From Asterias amurensis (Eukaryota > Echinodermata > Asteroidea > Forcipulatida > Asteriidae): 64,000 nucleotides of DNA. Each line of letters begins with the position of its first letter. Positions within the stretch are counted from its first letter, which is position 1. This document shows, piece by piece, positions 54,470 through 64,000 of the stretch. The notes beneath the pieces were generated by a model, which saw only the letters and a list, made by a program, of their open reading frames with translations, ran no database searches and had not been told where the DNA came from. The position numbers and the translations under genes are program-made. Location: NCBI RefSeq assembly GCF_032118995.1, contig NC_092666.1, positions 1,178,001-1,242,000 on the forward strand, given 5' to 3'.

Positions 54470-56063
54470 CACAGTAAAAAACAAAACAATTTCCAACATT
54501 TTCCTGTAAAATACTTTTACATAATTGGTATGTCATTCTGTTTACAAAATTTCAGTCAAAACCTAATAACGAAACTTTAGTATTTACGTGTTCTTCCATT
54601 CTTTCCAAATGCAGTCATGTTGTATCATTTATTTTTTATTCCTTTGTACTGAGTGTTTGAGAAAATTCAAAAAGTTTAGATATTTTACAATTGTTGTAAT
54701 TGAAATGTACTGTTTTCCTGTAATTATGACTACACATTCGTTTTTAGGTAAGCAGCAAATGTAAAAAAAATATTTTACAGTTTTTTTTGTAATCGAAATG
54801 TAATGTTTTTCTGTAATTATAACTACAATTTTAACATGATAAATGACGGTCCAATACCGGCCCAACGTGTAAACAATAATGCATAAGATTGTTTAGTGTG
54901 TCTAACTAATACATTGTTAATTACTTAAATCTACTATTAAGTACACAAAATTACACACATACAACACATGTGGTTTCATGTACTACTAACAGATACAAAA
55001 ACAGCCCACAGCCTTATACCCCCGTTCACACATAGGCGCCGCTTCTACTAAGATGGAAAAGTGACCGAGAGCGTGACCAATCGCGGGCCAAACGTGTGAA
55101 GATCTCAATGGGCGTGGTTTTGTCGGGGTGGGATCTCCCCGGTCTGGAAGCTGCACTCTCTCCCCACGCTTATTTTGCGTACGCGGGTCGTAGTCAACGT
55201 ACAATAAGCGGGCAACATCGTGGGAACGTCATTATCGTACCAGCAGCGTGTAGCATCGTGGTGTGTAATAGTCAGTATTGGTAGTGACAGCGAGTCAGAG
55301 ACACTTTTTACGTACAAGCAGTAAAGTTGGGCAGAGTCAAACACTTACCAAATTGCTAGATTTTGACGGCGATTTTGATACCCCGACTCTGAGATTGGGG
55401 TGATTGGTGTGACCTTCGTAAGGTCGCTGTGTGAACGGGGTATAAAGCACAACCAATATACTGTGTAACATTCACAGAGTGATATTATGCAGTTCAACTT
55501 TGGATGAAGTTTAACCCATGGTTGTGATATTAATGATAAATTTGTCGATATTATTGCATAATTGCAATCAAAATATATAAACAAATATTATTGCACTTCA
55601 AATATTATTATAATCAGCAATTTTCTTCTATAATTTATACACAGAAAATCCCAACAAATTACATTTCTTTGGCAGATTTCATAAATTATACAATACTATA
55701 GCCCATATGTGGAACAGCTTTGACACCCTCCCTTCAAACTTGCATATCTGTTTTTCACCAAGCTGTTATACAAGATTCTGTTAATATACAAAACATCAAG
55801 TAAAGTTACCTAAAACTTACTGAGAAACAATTCTCGTGTATTTTTGCAAACAAATTTACAATGATTTCTGTAAATCTACGGAAATCGTCCATTTTTACGT
55901 GTATAAACACTTTTTAAATGTAAATTTATGAAATGGAAAAAACAGTAGTGATTTTTTACTATTTTTGTTTGTCATTTTGCAGAAAATATTATGCCAGTAA
56001 AAATAAAACACAATGGTCTTTGTGTTTTTTCTGCCGTCATTTTATTTTTATTTTTTTACAGTG
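54470..56063. mobile_element. CACTA/EnSpm-like non-autonomous element, 1.6 kb
   Basis: Ends cacagtaaaaaaca and tttttttacagtg are inverted (CACWGTAAAAAA type). Subterminal words recur: tgtaattgaaatgtactgtt near 54695 and tgtaatcgaaatgtaatgtt near 54790, each followed by ctgtaattat. No transposase frame and no clear target duplication, so the family name is tentative. It carries a further element at 55015-55444. Confidence 0.6.
55015..55444. mobile_element. MITE with TATACCCCCGTTCACAC ends
   Basis: The left tatacccccgttcacacata and right gctgtgtgaacggggtata are inverted. The interior is GC-richer than its host element. It is the innermost of three nested elements. Confidence 0.85.
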
Positions 56064-56379
56064 TACACCAAGAAGAGAGAATACCGGACCTCGAAAATTA
56101 CCAATTGTGTCCAACGTCTTTAAGTTTGGGGACAAACTTGCTGAACTTCTTATTCCGTCTTATGCTTCCTTAATTATTATTTTCATGAGTTAATAAAATG
56201 TATCAATACAAACTTTTATCAGCAAAACATTGACGTATAAGCAGATTTTAAAAGTCACCTGGAAATAATTGTTTTATTTGTTCAAACATAAAAGTATAGG
56301 TTTAGTAACAGTAAAGCAATTTTTTTTAGTAATTGTTTGTCACGATTTATATGTCTAAAAAATAGTTCAAGTTGTTTGG

Positions 56380-56720
56380 GGGTTGACTCCGCCTACCCTT
56401 TTTGTGACATCAATCGAGGCAGACTTTGCCTTGATGCATAGAGTAAACACACGTACAAGTACATGCAAGTCCAAGTGATTGAGTTTGTACTTTTCGAAAA
56501 AGTTGTTTTCTTTCATTTGTATTGCTGCTGGATGCAGCAAAACAACTAAAGATGGGGTTAGACTGCATGGCTGGTCAGACTCACAAAAGCAATAGTGGCT
56601 AGTGGTCCGGTCCGACGTCTTTGTTCAGCACCGTGCAGCATTTTCTCTTCAAATATCGCGCCTCGATTGACGTCACGAACAACACCCTCTCGGGTCGGGG
56701 CCTCTCTCTTAAATTTGTAA
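56380..56720. repeat. Unclassified repeat-like block after the nest
   Basis: Contains actccgcctaccctttttgt, aggcagactttgccttgatg (a small hairpin), gttgttttctttcatttgta and caccctctcgggtcgggg. It looks like an interspersed repeat by style but no second copy is in the window. Confidence 0.3.
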
Positions 56721-57127
56721 AAAAGATAAGAACTAATTTTTTAGAACCTTAGTTAACTGTTTATTCACATTCCACTTATCAAAACAAATATATTTGTAAC
56801 AAAGGGTTTATTTTGACCAAATACCACTTCCAGGTGACTTTAAGTAACTTCGTATGATGTTTGTTTTGTAATACTGTTTGCCTCTTGAGTTCTTATACGG
56901 GTTTATCTCAAGGTATTCACAAAATTAGACCTATTTATTAACCTAGCTCAATGTGACGGTATTAGCTCTGCAGCCAACAACACCCTAACACTCCTTCTCT
57001 AACAATAAAGTATCGTGGGTGAAAAAACTTCAGATTTGTATCAGTCTCTACATGGGAAGACACGGAGACAAGTTTGTGAATCCATTGGGCGGGGTTAGAC
57101 TTCTGATTTGTACCAGTCCTTTTATTG

Positions 57128-60100
57128 TTACTTCTCACGAAGTATCTCATCTCGCATGGCAGGGATGATACCTTTACGGAACGCGGTGTCCAGAAGCTCC
57201 TGCGTTGTCTTCAAGTTCGGATACTCATTCAGGGCCCACTTGAGGTAAACCAGAAACTCGCTCCAGTCGACCTGCCCGTCCGCATCCATGTCGATAGCCT
57301 GTAGAGCTTGACGCGTTTCTGAACAGCGGTAGCAGGAGAAGTATGGTGCCATGAAGCCATTGTAGAAGGAATCAAATTCCAGCATGTCATCTCCCTGCAC
57401 TTCGTCCTTCATGTCCCAGATGTCCCAAGTCCCGCGGATCTCCTTGATCAGGGTCTCGGCATGATTACTGTTGAGCTCCATCTGCTCGATAGCGTCCCTC
57501 ATTGTCTCGGTGATTTTTCCACCAGACCGGTCGAATAACACCGAAAGCCCCACAACACTCATGTATTCTTCCTTTCTGTAATAGAAAACCACATGAAGTT
57601 AAGAATTGAAACAAAATAAACAAAAATGCAGAAGATTTAAGTAGAATGTGACCATTGGATGGACGTTCGAGCACACTGATCTCAAAGTCCTGGTCACCAT
57701 GCAGGGTCTGGGCCAAATCCAGGCCTTGACCTGTGTCCCTGAGCAAGACATTCGCCAACATTGCTTCTCCTGTCAGCTCAAGCACACTGAATTCTACGTG
57801 CTGGTCATCAGATGCTGGGCTGAATCCAGACCGTGACCTGTGTCCTATAGCAAGAAACTTGACCACAATGAATTGCTTCCCTGTCAGCTAAGAGCAGAAA
57901 AAACTTGAACCTCAATATGCGTGATTGCCATAAGGCCTTTCTGGTCTGAGCCGACTTTTTTGTTTTCTAGGAGTTATGAGTGCCTTCTGCCCTGAGCAGT
58001 CTAGCTCATTCGAGGTCTTATGATTCGTTTATACTCTCAACCGAACTGAACTGGAACGAGTATAGTATACTTAATGGCAGCTTGAACCAAGCCTAGCTTA
58101 CCGGTTGCTCTTAAGATCTTCCAGCATGACCTCTTTCATCTTATGCGCTATTTCGGTTGTAAACTGCTCGTCTTCTCCGAAGAGTTTGACCAGTCGCATC
58201 TGTATCATCTCATCCGATGCCAGGGGTGTTATCCTCAGCGGTGCCTCCTCCCCAAAGAAGTCCGCCAGGTCGAAATCCTCCTTGGCCAGATTGAAGACAA
58301 CGTCCAGAGACCTCTCGCCGTACACTGGCTGCTTCAGATGGGGTCCTTCTCCAGTTGTGATCTTGGTCACATTAATGGCAGCCTTCCTCAGGTAGGTGCA
58401 GTTGTACTTCTTCAGGACTTTCTTGTTTCCCTGACGGATTAGGTTCATCATGGTCACGCAAGTGGAGGCGTTGCCCAGGGCGGCGCCCTCGATACAGATA
58501 CTACCCCACGTGCCGTCACAGCCATTCATTAAGCTCTGCCAACGTAATCACAGATTATGAATTTTTATAAACTCATCTAACATCCCCCTTATTTAAAAAA
58601 AAAAAAATGTTTGTATGCAATGTGCCAGACACACAAGTCCTGATGGCCACTTCAAGGTATGGACTACAATCAACTATTTCTTTTCCAGGGGTCGTTGCTA
58701 TCTACTCCTGATCTGAACAAGGGTAACCACTTTACAGTCTATACGGATGTTGGCTTGGGCTGGCAAAGCAGAAAGCACTACCTCCCTAACTTTTCGAAGC
58801 AATCACGATTATTAATAATATACAGCACTTATAGAGCGCACAGTATCAGAAAAAGAAAAATGCCATTCAAGGGCGCTGGTTCCCAAAATAAATTTGTTTG
58901 AAGAGGTGTGTTTTGAGATTAAGTGTTTTGCTGAAAGACACAAGTGTCACGGCCGAGACTCGAACCCACACTCTGCTGATTAAACACCAAAGTAAGAAAC
59001 CGCTAGGGCATGACATATGTTATGATAATTTAAGACATGATCAGTGGTCCTTAGGTAAAAGTTAAAAAAAGGGTAAACACAAAACCCGTCTCACCTCTAG
59101 TTGAGCAGCGTCAGCGTATCCGTACTTCTCATGAACGTGCACCAGCAGTTTCCCGGGCCACTTATGCATATTCATGATATGCCGGATATACTTTGCCCAT
59201 TCACCACACTCCTCCGGAAGGCAGGACCCCTTGGCCTCTTCAAATATCACTCCGAACGGTCGGATGTCTTCAGGCAGTTTGGCCAGGTACTCTACCAGCT
59301 TGAACACCCTGATTGGGTTGGTGGGCATGACATCTGTCATGTCCCTCAGGTTGATCAATACCTTGGCGTCCTTGTTCAGGTTCTTCTGGACCCATTCGAT
59401 CCACTTCTTGATGAGTGAGCACATGTCATCCATAGTGAACTTGGTGAAGTCATACACTCCATCACTGAGGTCCACCTCCAGGATGGTGTTCCACAGTCGT
59501 AGGCTCTTGAGCTTCCTCATTGCAATGGGAACCGTCTCTGTGTCTGGAATGCGGTTCTTCTTATCTAAAAATACAAAAGTTTACATGTGTCAAATATTTT
59601 TTAAGTGATTGACTTGAGAAGCCTGAAGATACCCCGCAAATCAAAGGATTATTTGTTGGTGTACTATTAAGTTTGATTGACGCTCATCTTTAAAGTGACA
59701 CAGAAGACACACATGTAGTTTCTAAGATGGCGGTCACCTTGTGACTGTCAAGGGCGGCATACAATATAAGTGATAATCAAATTGTCTATCATTACAGTGG
59801 GGTCCTTGTTGATTTACTTGGACGTAACTCCACAGCGTCTGTTGAACGTAGTTCGGTTGCAACATTGACGCACTATCGGTAACCAATACAAATATCCCGA
59901 CCGGGAACCTTAACTAACCGTTGACCTACCCAACCAGGGACCTTTACCCAACCGGAAACCTTAACTAGATGTGGACCTACCCAATCGGGGACCTTTACCC
60001 AACCGGGAACCTTAACTAACTGTGGACCTACCCAACCGGGGACCTTAACCCAACAGGGAACATTTACCAAACCGACCTACCCGACCGGGGAGCTTCACCC

Positions 60101-61955
60101 AACCGGGAACCTTAACTAACCGTGGACCTACCCGATCGGGGATCTTTTATCCAACCGGGAACCTTAACTAACCGTGAACCTACCCGATCGGGGATCTTTA
60201 CCCAACCGGGAACCTTAATAACTGTGGACCTACCCACCGGGGACCTTTACCCAACCGGGAACCTTAACTGTGGATCTGTCCGAACGGCGAGCTTTACCGA
60301 AGCAGGAACCTTAACTAACCGTGGACCTACCCAAACGGTGACCTTTACCCAACCGGGAACCTTAACTAACTGTGGACCAGACTGGGGATCTTTTAATCAA
60401 CCGGGAACCTTAACTAACCGTGGACCAGACTGGGGATCTTTTAACCAACCGGGAACCTTAACTAACCGTGGACCTACCCGATCGGGGATCTTTACCCAAC
60501 CGGGAACCTAAATAACTGTGGACCTACCCACCGGGGACCTTTACCCAACCGGGAACCTTAACTGTGGACCTGTCCGAACGGCGAGCTTTACCGAAGCAGG
60601 AACCTTAACTAACCGTGGACCTACCCAAACGGTGACCTTTACCCAACCGGGAACCAACCGTGGACCAGACTGGGGATCTTTTAACCAACCGGGAACCTTA
60701 ACTAACCGTGGACCTACCCTACCTGGGACCTTTACCCAACCGGAAACCTTAATTAACCCTGTACCTACCCAATTGGGGACCTTTACCCAAACGGAACTAT
60801 GGACCTACCCGAACGGTAACATTTACCCAACAAGGAACCTTAACTAACCGGGAACCTTAACTAACTAGGAGCGGCGCACCCGGGGGGGGGGGGGGCTCGG
60901 GGGCTTGAGCACCCCCTCCCCCACCCTAAGAAGGTCCCCCAAAAAGAACAAAGAAAAAAAGGAAAAAAGAGAAAGAGGGAAGGAAAGAAGAAGAAAGGAA
61001 AAAATAATAATGGGGGAGGGGAGAACTGGGGAAAGGAAAAAAGAGCCGAGGGAGAAAAGTCCCAAATGCGTGTGCAGTTTTTGGTTTTTATTTCCGGTGG
61101 AAGTATTTTCTTTGCTTCCTTTGCCATTCGCATTTTCCCCCTGCCAAAATACCTCTTTTATCTGGGATATTCGATAACGCGAGGTGCGAGGTGAAAGATT
61201 TTGGACACATCTAATGCAATGATCATACGACAACTCCCTTGTAAATGTGTAAACTTGCAACAATAATATTTCAAGCATTTGAAACCCGTTGTCCAGGATA
61301 GAATATATGTCACGTTGCTCTTGGTCGCTCCGGCATTCAATGGTTTTCTAGTCTACACTTAAATTTGAGAAACGCCGGATAGTAATGTCTTTTTACCCGC
61401 GATGTTTATACTGAATATGCAAACGAAACCAAATACCAACCGACCCGATCGAATGCTGATCACCACGCGTTGCGTCTTGTCCACATTCATTTTACCCCAA
61501 AACGCCAGAAAGCTCAGAGCTATACAGGGGGCAAAGCCCCCTGGACCCCCACACCGGGGCTTCGCCCCTGGACCGTCCGCGACATAAGGTGATGTCTCAT
61601 TAAAAAAACGTGGAAGGTACTTACGTTCTGTTATCTCGGAAAACGCGAAGAGATTGTTGCGGTCCTCTCCTTTCTCTACGAGTTGCTGGATGAAGACGTC
61701 ATCTACCCTGGTCATATGGGAGAATGATGCTACGATGATGTTAGTGAAGCCACATCGCCTTACTTCATCATAAATCTGCCACTTGCTCTCCAGGGTGTGG
61801 CCCCTGAGCTGCCCAACGGTGCTCTCACGGATTGAGTTGTCCAGAACGAACAGATCAAGATCTCGGAGAACCTGGAGCTTCGACAGGTCTTTCTTGATGT
61901 CCTTTTCATACTCCTCGGCCAGATCCTGCATGGTTGTGATGCAAACTTGCTCCAT
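57128..61955 (-). CDS. DRE-TIM metallolyase-like protein with C-terminal EF-hands, copy C
   Basis: Four minus-strand exons, 61955-61625, 59564-59095, 58535-58102 and 57575-57128, 560 residues, all open. Exon 1 is one codon longer than in A and B and begins MEQVCITTMQD instead of MGQLFTTMQD; the following LDNSIREST, NIIVASF, LLVHVHEKYG and GAALGNAS motifs are the same as in copy B. The C-terminal EF-hand loop DMDADGQVDWSE is canonical. Exons 3 and 4 are closest to copy B, whereas exon 1 is the outlier of the three. Intron 1 contains a 51-bp minisatellite and intron 2 a SINE. Likely a cytosolic metal-dependent lyase or aldolase with calcium sensing; the substrate cannot be told. The ATGG start (caggaccatgg-like context) is at the same alignment position as in the others. 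Confidence 0.88.
57685..57860. repeat. Duplicated intron-3 segment shared with copy B
   Basis: Inverted version of 51790-51960: gggtctgggccaaatccagg, ccttgacctgtgtccctgag and gggctgaatccagaccgtga. It marks the intron as part of the B-C duplication. Confidence 0.75.
58622..59025 (-). mobile_element. tRNA-headed SINE, second body type, antisense
   Basis: The left part (ggccacttcaaggtatggac, tctactcctgatctgaacaa) matches 27220-27300. The right part (gtgtcacggccgagactcga then acccacactctgctgatt) is the inverted tRNA head. Between them 58808-58910 is an insertion-like stretch including tatacagcacttatagagcg. It lies in intron 2 of copy C. Confidence 0.7.
59897..60862. repeat. Minisatellite, about 51-bp unit, roughly 19 units
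   Basis: Imperfect units of aaccttaactaaccgtggac, ctacccaaccgggga and cctttacccaaccggg. The unit is a multiple of three, so one plus-strand frame stays open for over 100 codons with a 17-residue repeat. It is in intron 1 of copy C, antisense to that gene. Confidence 0.93.
60866..61060. repeat. G-run and polypurine tract
   Basis: A run of about 13 G near 60883-60895 is followed, after cccctcccccacc, by a 100-bp purine-only-like stretch of gaaagaggaaag words. Frames here are compositional artefacts. Confidence 0.8.
61525..61575. repeat. Pair of GC-rich hairpins
   Basis: Two adjacent hairpins: agggggcaaagccccct and ccggggcttcgccccctgg-like gggcttcgcccc. They lie 50 bp past the donor of copy C exon 1 and are compact GC stem-loops of unknown origin. 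Confidence 0.7.
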
Positions 61956-62189
61956 GGTCCTAGGAAGTTACTTGGCTAGAGATGTTGACACCTGTGTTCA
62001 ACGGTGATATTGCAATCATAGACACATTTGACATACTGCGTAGCTTTTATACTGAATAAACCGGATGTCCTACATCATCACTTCCCGGGCAACGAAAAAG
62101 AAACCGGTGTGTATTTCACAGTCACTACTTCCTGCTCATCAAAAGTGATGGAGGGGCGGTTTGGTTGGTTGTCACTTTCCAGAAATCGA

Positions 62190-62534
62190 CCAGTTGGGCA
62201 CTGGCTCAAAATAATTGATTTTGTTTGCACAAAAATTTACTTGAGCTGTTGCTAGTATAAAACTTTGTGACAAAAGGCTCCCTCTGAAGTAACTGAGAAA
62301 GAGGTAATTTCTCACTAATGATAAAAGAAAAACTCAGCTGAAGCCTTTTATTTATATGCATCTGAAAGCACACAAAGTTGTGCAACAAGGTTTTTTTCTG
62401 TCATTATTCTCTTGCAATTTTGATGACCAATTGAGTCAAAACTTTGACAGGTTTGTTATTTCATGCATTATGTTGGATACCCCAAGTGAGAATACTGGTA
62501 TTTGACAACTACCAAAGGTGTCCAGTGTCTTTAA
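62190..62534. mobile_element. TTAA MITE, family 1 (copy 7)
   Basis: The left end is diverged (gttgggcactggctcaaaat). The interior has aggctccctctgaagtaact, gaaagaggtaatttctcact and gacaggtttgttatttcatg, and the right end is aggtgtccagtgtctttaa. Confidence 0.8.
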
Positions 62535-62635
62535 AGAAACATTACATAAATGATTTTTGCAAACAAAGCAGTTGCTGGCAGTCTAAGCACTTTATGTAAC
62601 CATTCATGTAATTAAACTGACAACCTGTAGAAATT

Positions 62636-63010
62636 TTAAAGCCATTGGACACTTTCGATAAACAGTATTGTCCAAAGGCCCACACTTCATGTATCACAAC
62701 TAATATATAAAATAACAAACCTGTGAAAATTTAGGCTCAATCAGTCATCGGTGTCGGGAGAAAATAACGGGAAAACCCACCCTTGTTTCCGCACGTTTCG
62801 CCGTGTCATGACATGTGTTTACTATAAATCCGTAATTCTCGATATCGAGAATCGATAATTGTTTTAATGTTTTCTCAAAAAGTAAAGCATCTCATGGAAT
62901 AATATTTCAAGAGAAGTCATTTACCATTACCTTCTGTAAACCCTGTAACTTATTTGTAAATTTGTGAACTTATATTTTTTGTTCTTTTCCGAAAGTGTAT
63001 ATGGCTTTAA
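62636..63010. mobile_element. TTAA MITE, family 3 (GCCATTGGACACTTTCG ends)
   Basis: TTAAagccattggacactttc and gaaagtgtatatggctTTAA are inverted ends with TTAA at both sides. It has a perfect palindrome attctcgatatcgagaat in the middle. Part of the interior (caaacctgtgaaaatttagg, then gctcaat) is the inverse of a family 1 block (gagctcaaattttcacaggt). Confidence 0.85.
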
Positions 63011-63498
63011 AAGTGAAAAACTGATAACACATTTTGCATGACATCGGTTAAGAAAATGGAATAAAACGCTCACTGACCAAAATAAATCCAAGCGGGAAAT
63101 GAGTTATAATTATTTCCCATCAAAAAATGACATTTCAGACGAAAATACTTCAAGGGATTTTTTTTTATACTATCATCACCATCATTGGACCGTGTAAATT
63201 TTATGTATAATATTATCTGTGATCTTAGACGATTTTTTTATACTATTGTGTAATGTTCCTTTAGCTTGAAATATAAGACCACGTCCTGTATGTAACTTCC
63301 GTGTGAATTTAGGACATACATGCAGTGTTTACAGATTGTTGTCGTGTGGATTTTGTTACGTGTTTTTGGTGAATGTTCTTTTAGTTTAGAGGGCTGGCGT
63401 GTCAGGCGATATTGTGCCCTCCCCCCCCCCCCACACCCCACGGTGAACTGTGTTCAAAACTCCTTTGGTGATAGCACCCTATTTGAACATGCCTTCTT

Positions 63499-63855
63499 TT
63501 AAAGGCACTAGACACTATTGGTAATTACTCAAAATAACTGTTAGGATAAAAGTTTACTTGGTAAAACGAGCAAAAACAAAATTGTGAGAAACGGCTCCCT
63601 CTGAAGTAACGTATATTTTTTTGAGAAAGAGGTAATTTCTCACTGAAATATTAAACAATTTCAGGCGTGAACACTGTTATTACGCATCTGAGAGCAAACA
63701 AACTTGTGCAACTCCGATTGAGTCCAAATTTGCACAGGTTTGTTATTCTATGAATGCTGATCTTTGACAAACAAAAATACAAATCAAAAAAATTTAAATA
63801 CAAAAATACAAATACAAAAATACAGTTACGAAACGTGTACATACAGTGCCTTTAA
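63499..63855. mobile_element. TTAA MITE, family 1 (copy 8)
   Basis: Begins TTAAaggcactagacactat and ends cagtgcctTTAA. The right half holds an added run of acaaaaatac repeats (63771-63822) in place of the usual sequence. Both TTAA sites are present. Confidence 0.85.
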
Positions 63856-64000
63856 ACTAATCTACAACAAAAATGGTTAGTTTTTCACGGCAAATTTCAA
63901 CAAAAATCAATTCATATTTAATACCCGGCTTATTCATCATCGTTTCCAAATTAATGTTCCGTTATAATCAGAATTCATCAGTCAAAAGGAGTTATTAAAT

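Larger units (their letters stand above)
54187..56122. mobile_element. TTAA MITE, family 1 (copy 6), split by an insertion
   Basis: Left part 54187-54469 (ttggacactgttggtaatta to tttgttattttctgcataaa) and right part 56064-56122 (tacaccaagaagagag ... accaattgtgtccaacgtct then ttaa) are the two halves of one family 1 element. The 1.6-kb element between them inserted into it. Confidence 0.85.
61956..64000. other. Upstream of copy C, filled by TTAA MITEs
   Basis: The promoter of copy C should be in the first few hundred bases after 61955; no TATA box is evident. From 62190 three TTAA MITEs follow in series. No exon is seen to the window end. Confidence 0.6.

Noticed and set aside
60122-60847. 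Open frames of 129 and 109 codons with a 17-residue repeat
   Set aside because: They result from the 51-bp minisatellite. No start context, splice pattern or known domain; noted as a finding only for its periodicity.

Overview
This window is a stretch of animal nuclear genome: long GT-AG introns, no operons, AT-rich non-coding DNA and a dense load of short non-autonomous transposons. Gene content and, by recollection of the repeat families, the recurring TTAA-flanked and tRNA-headed repeats suggest an echinoderm, most likely a sea star. That placement is inference and was not searched.

Region 1 (1-9170, +) holds the 3' part of a glycogen synthase kinase 3 gene, five exons from the catalytic loop to the stop. 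Its introns carry a LINE fragment, MITEs and several tandem repeats. Region 2 (9171-21462) is non-coding between two convergent genes, with a full tRNA-headed SINE, TTAA MITEs and two back-to-back perfect palindromes. Region 3 (21463-31080, -) is a complete seven-exon gene for mitochondrial ribosomal protein mL37 (MRPL37), with repeat-filled introns. Region 4 (31081-36649) is non-coding: MITEs, a TTTG microsatellite and a tract built from a palindromic ATGGTATACCAT-like word.

Region 5 (36650-61955) is the most interesting part: three paralogous four-exon genes (minus, plus, minus), each encoding about 559 residues. The N-terminal part reads as a DRE-TIM metallolyase barrel (the HMG-CoA lyase / isopropylmalate synthase superfamily): a D-x-x-x-R-E motif, an A-S-F strand motif, an H-x-H metal motif and a G-N loop. 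The C-terminal part has an EF-hand pair with one canonical calcium loop. I know of no characterised enzyme with this combination. All three copies are open with identical intron phases. Copy A has changed residues at conserved sites and in the calcium loop. The copies look like mosaics of one another, which suggests gene conversion.

The genes are not obviously linked in function: a signalling kinase, a mitoribosome subunit and a small local family of putative calcium-responsive metallolyases. Transposon nesting is well preserved, including a hAT-like element with an exact 8-bp target duplication inside a MITE, and a three-level nest at 54.2-56.1 kb.
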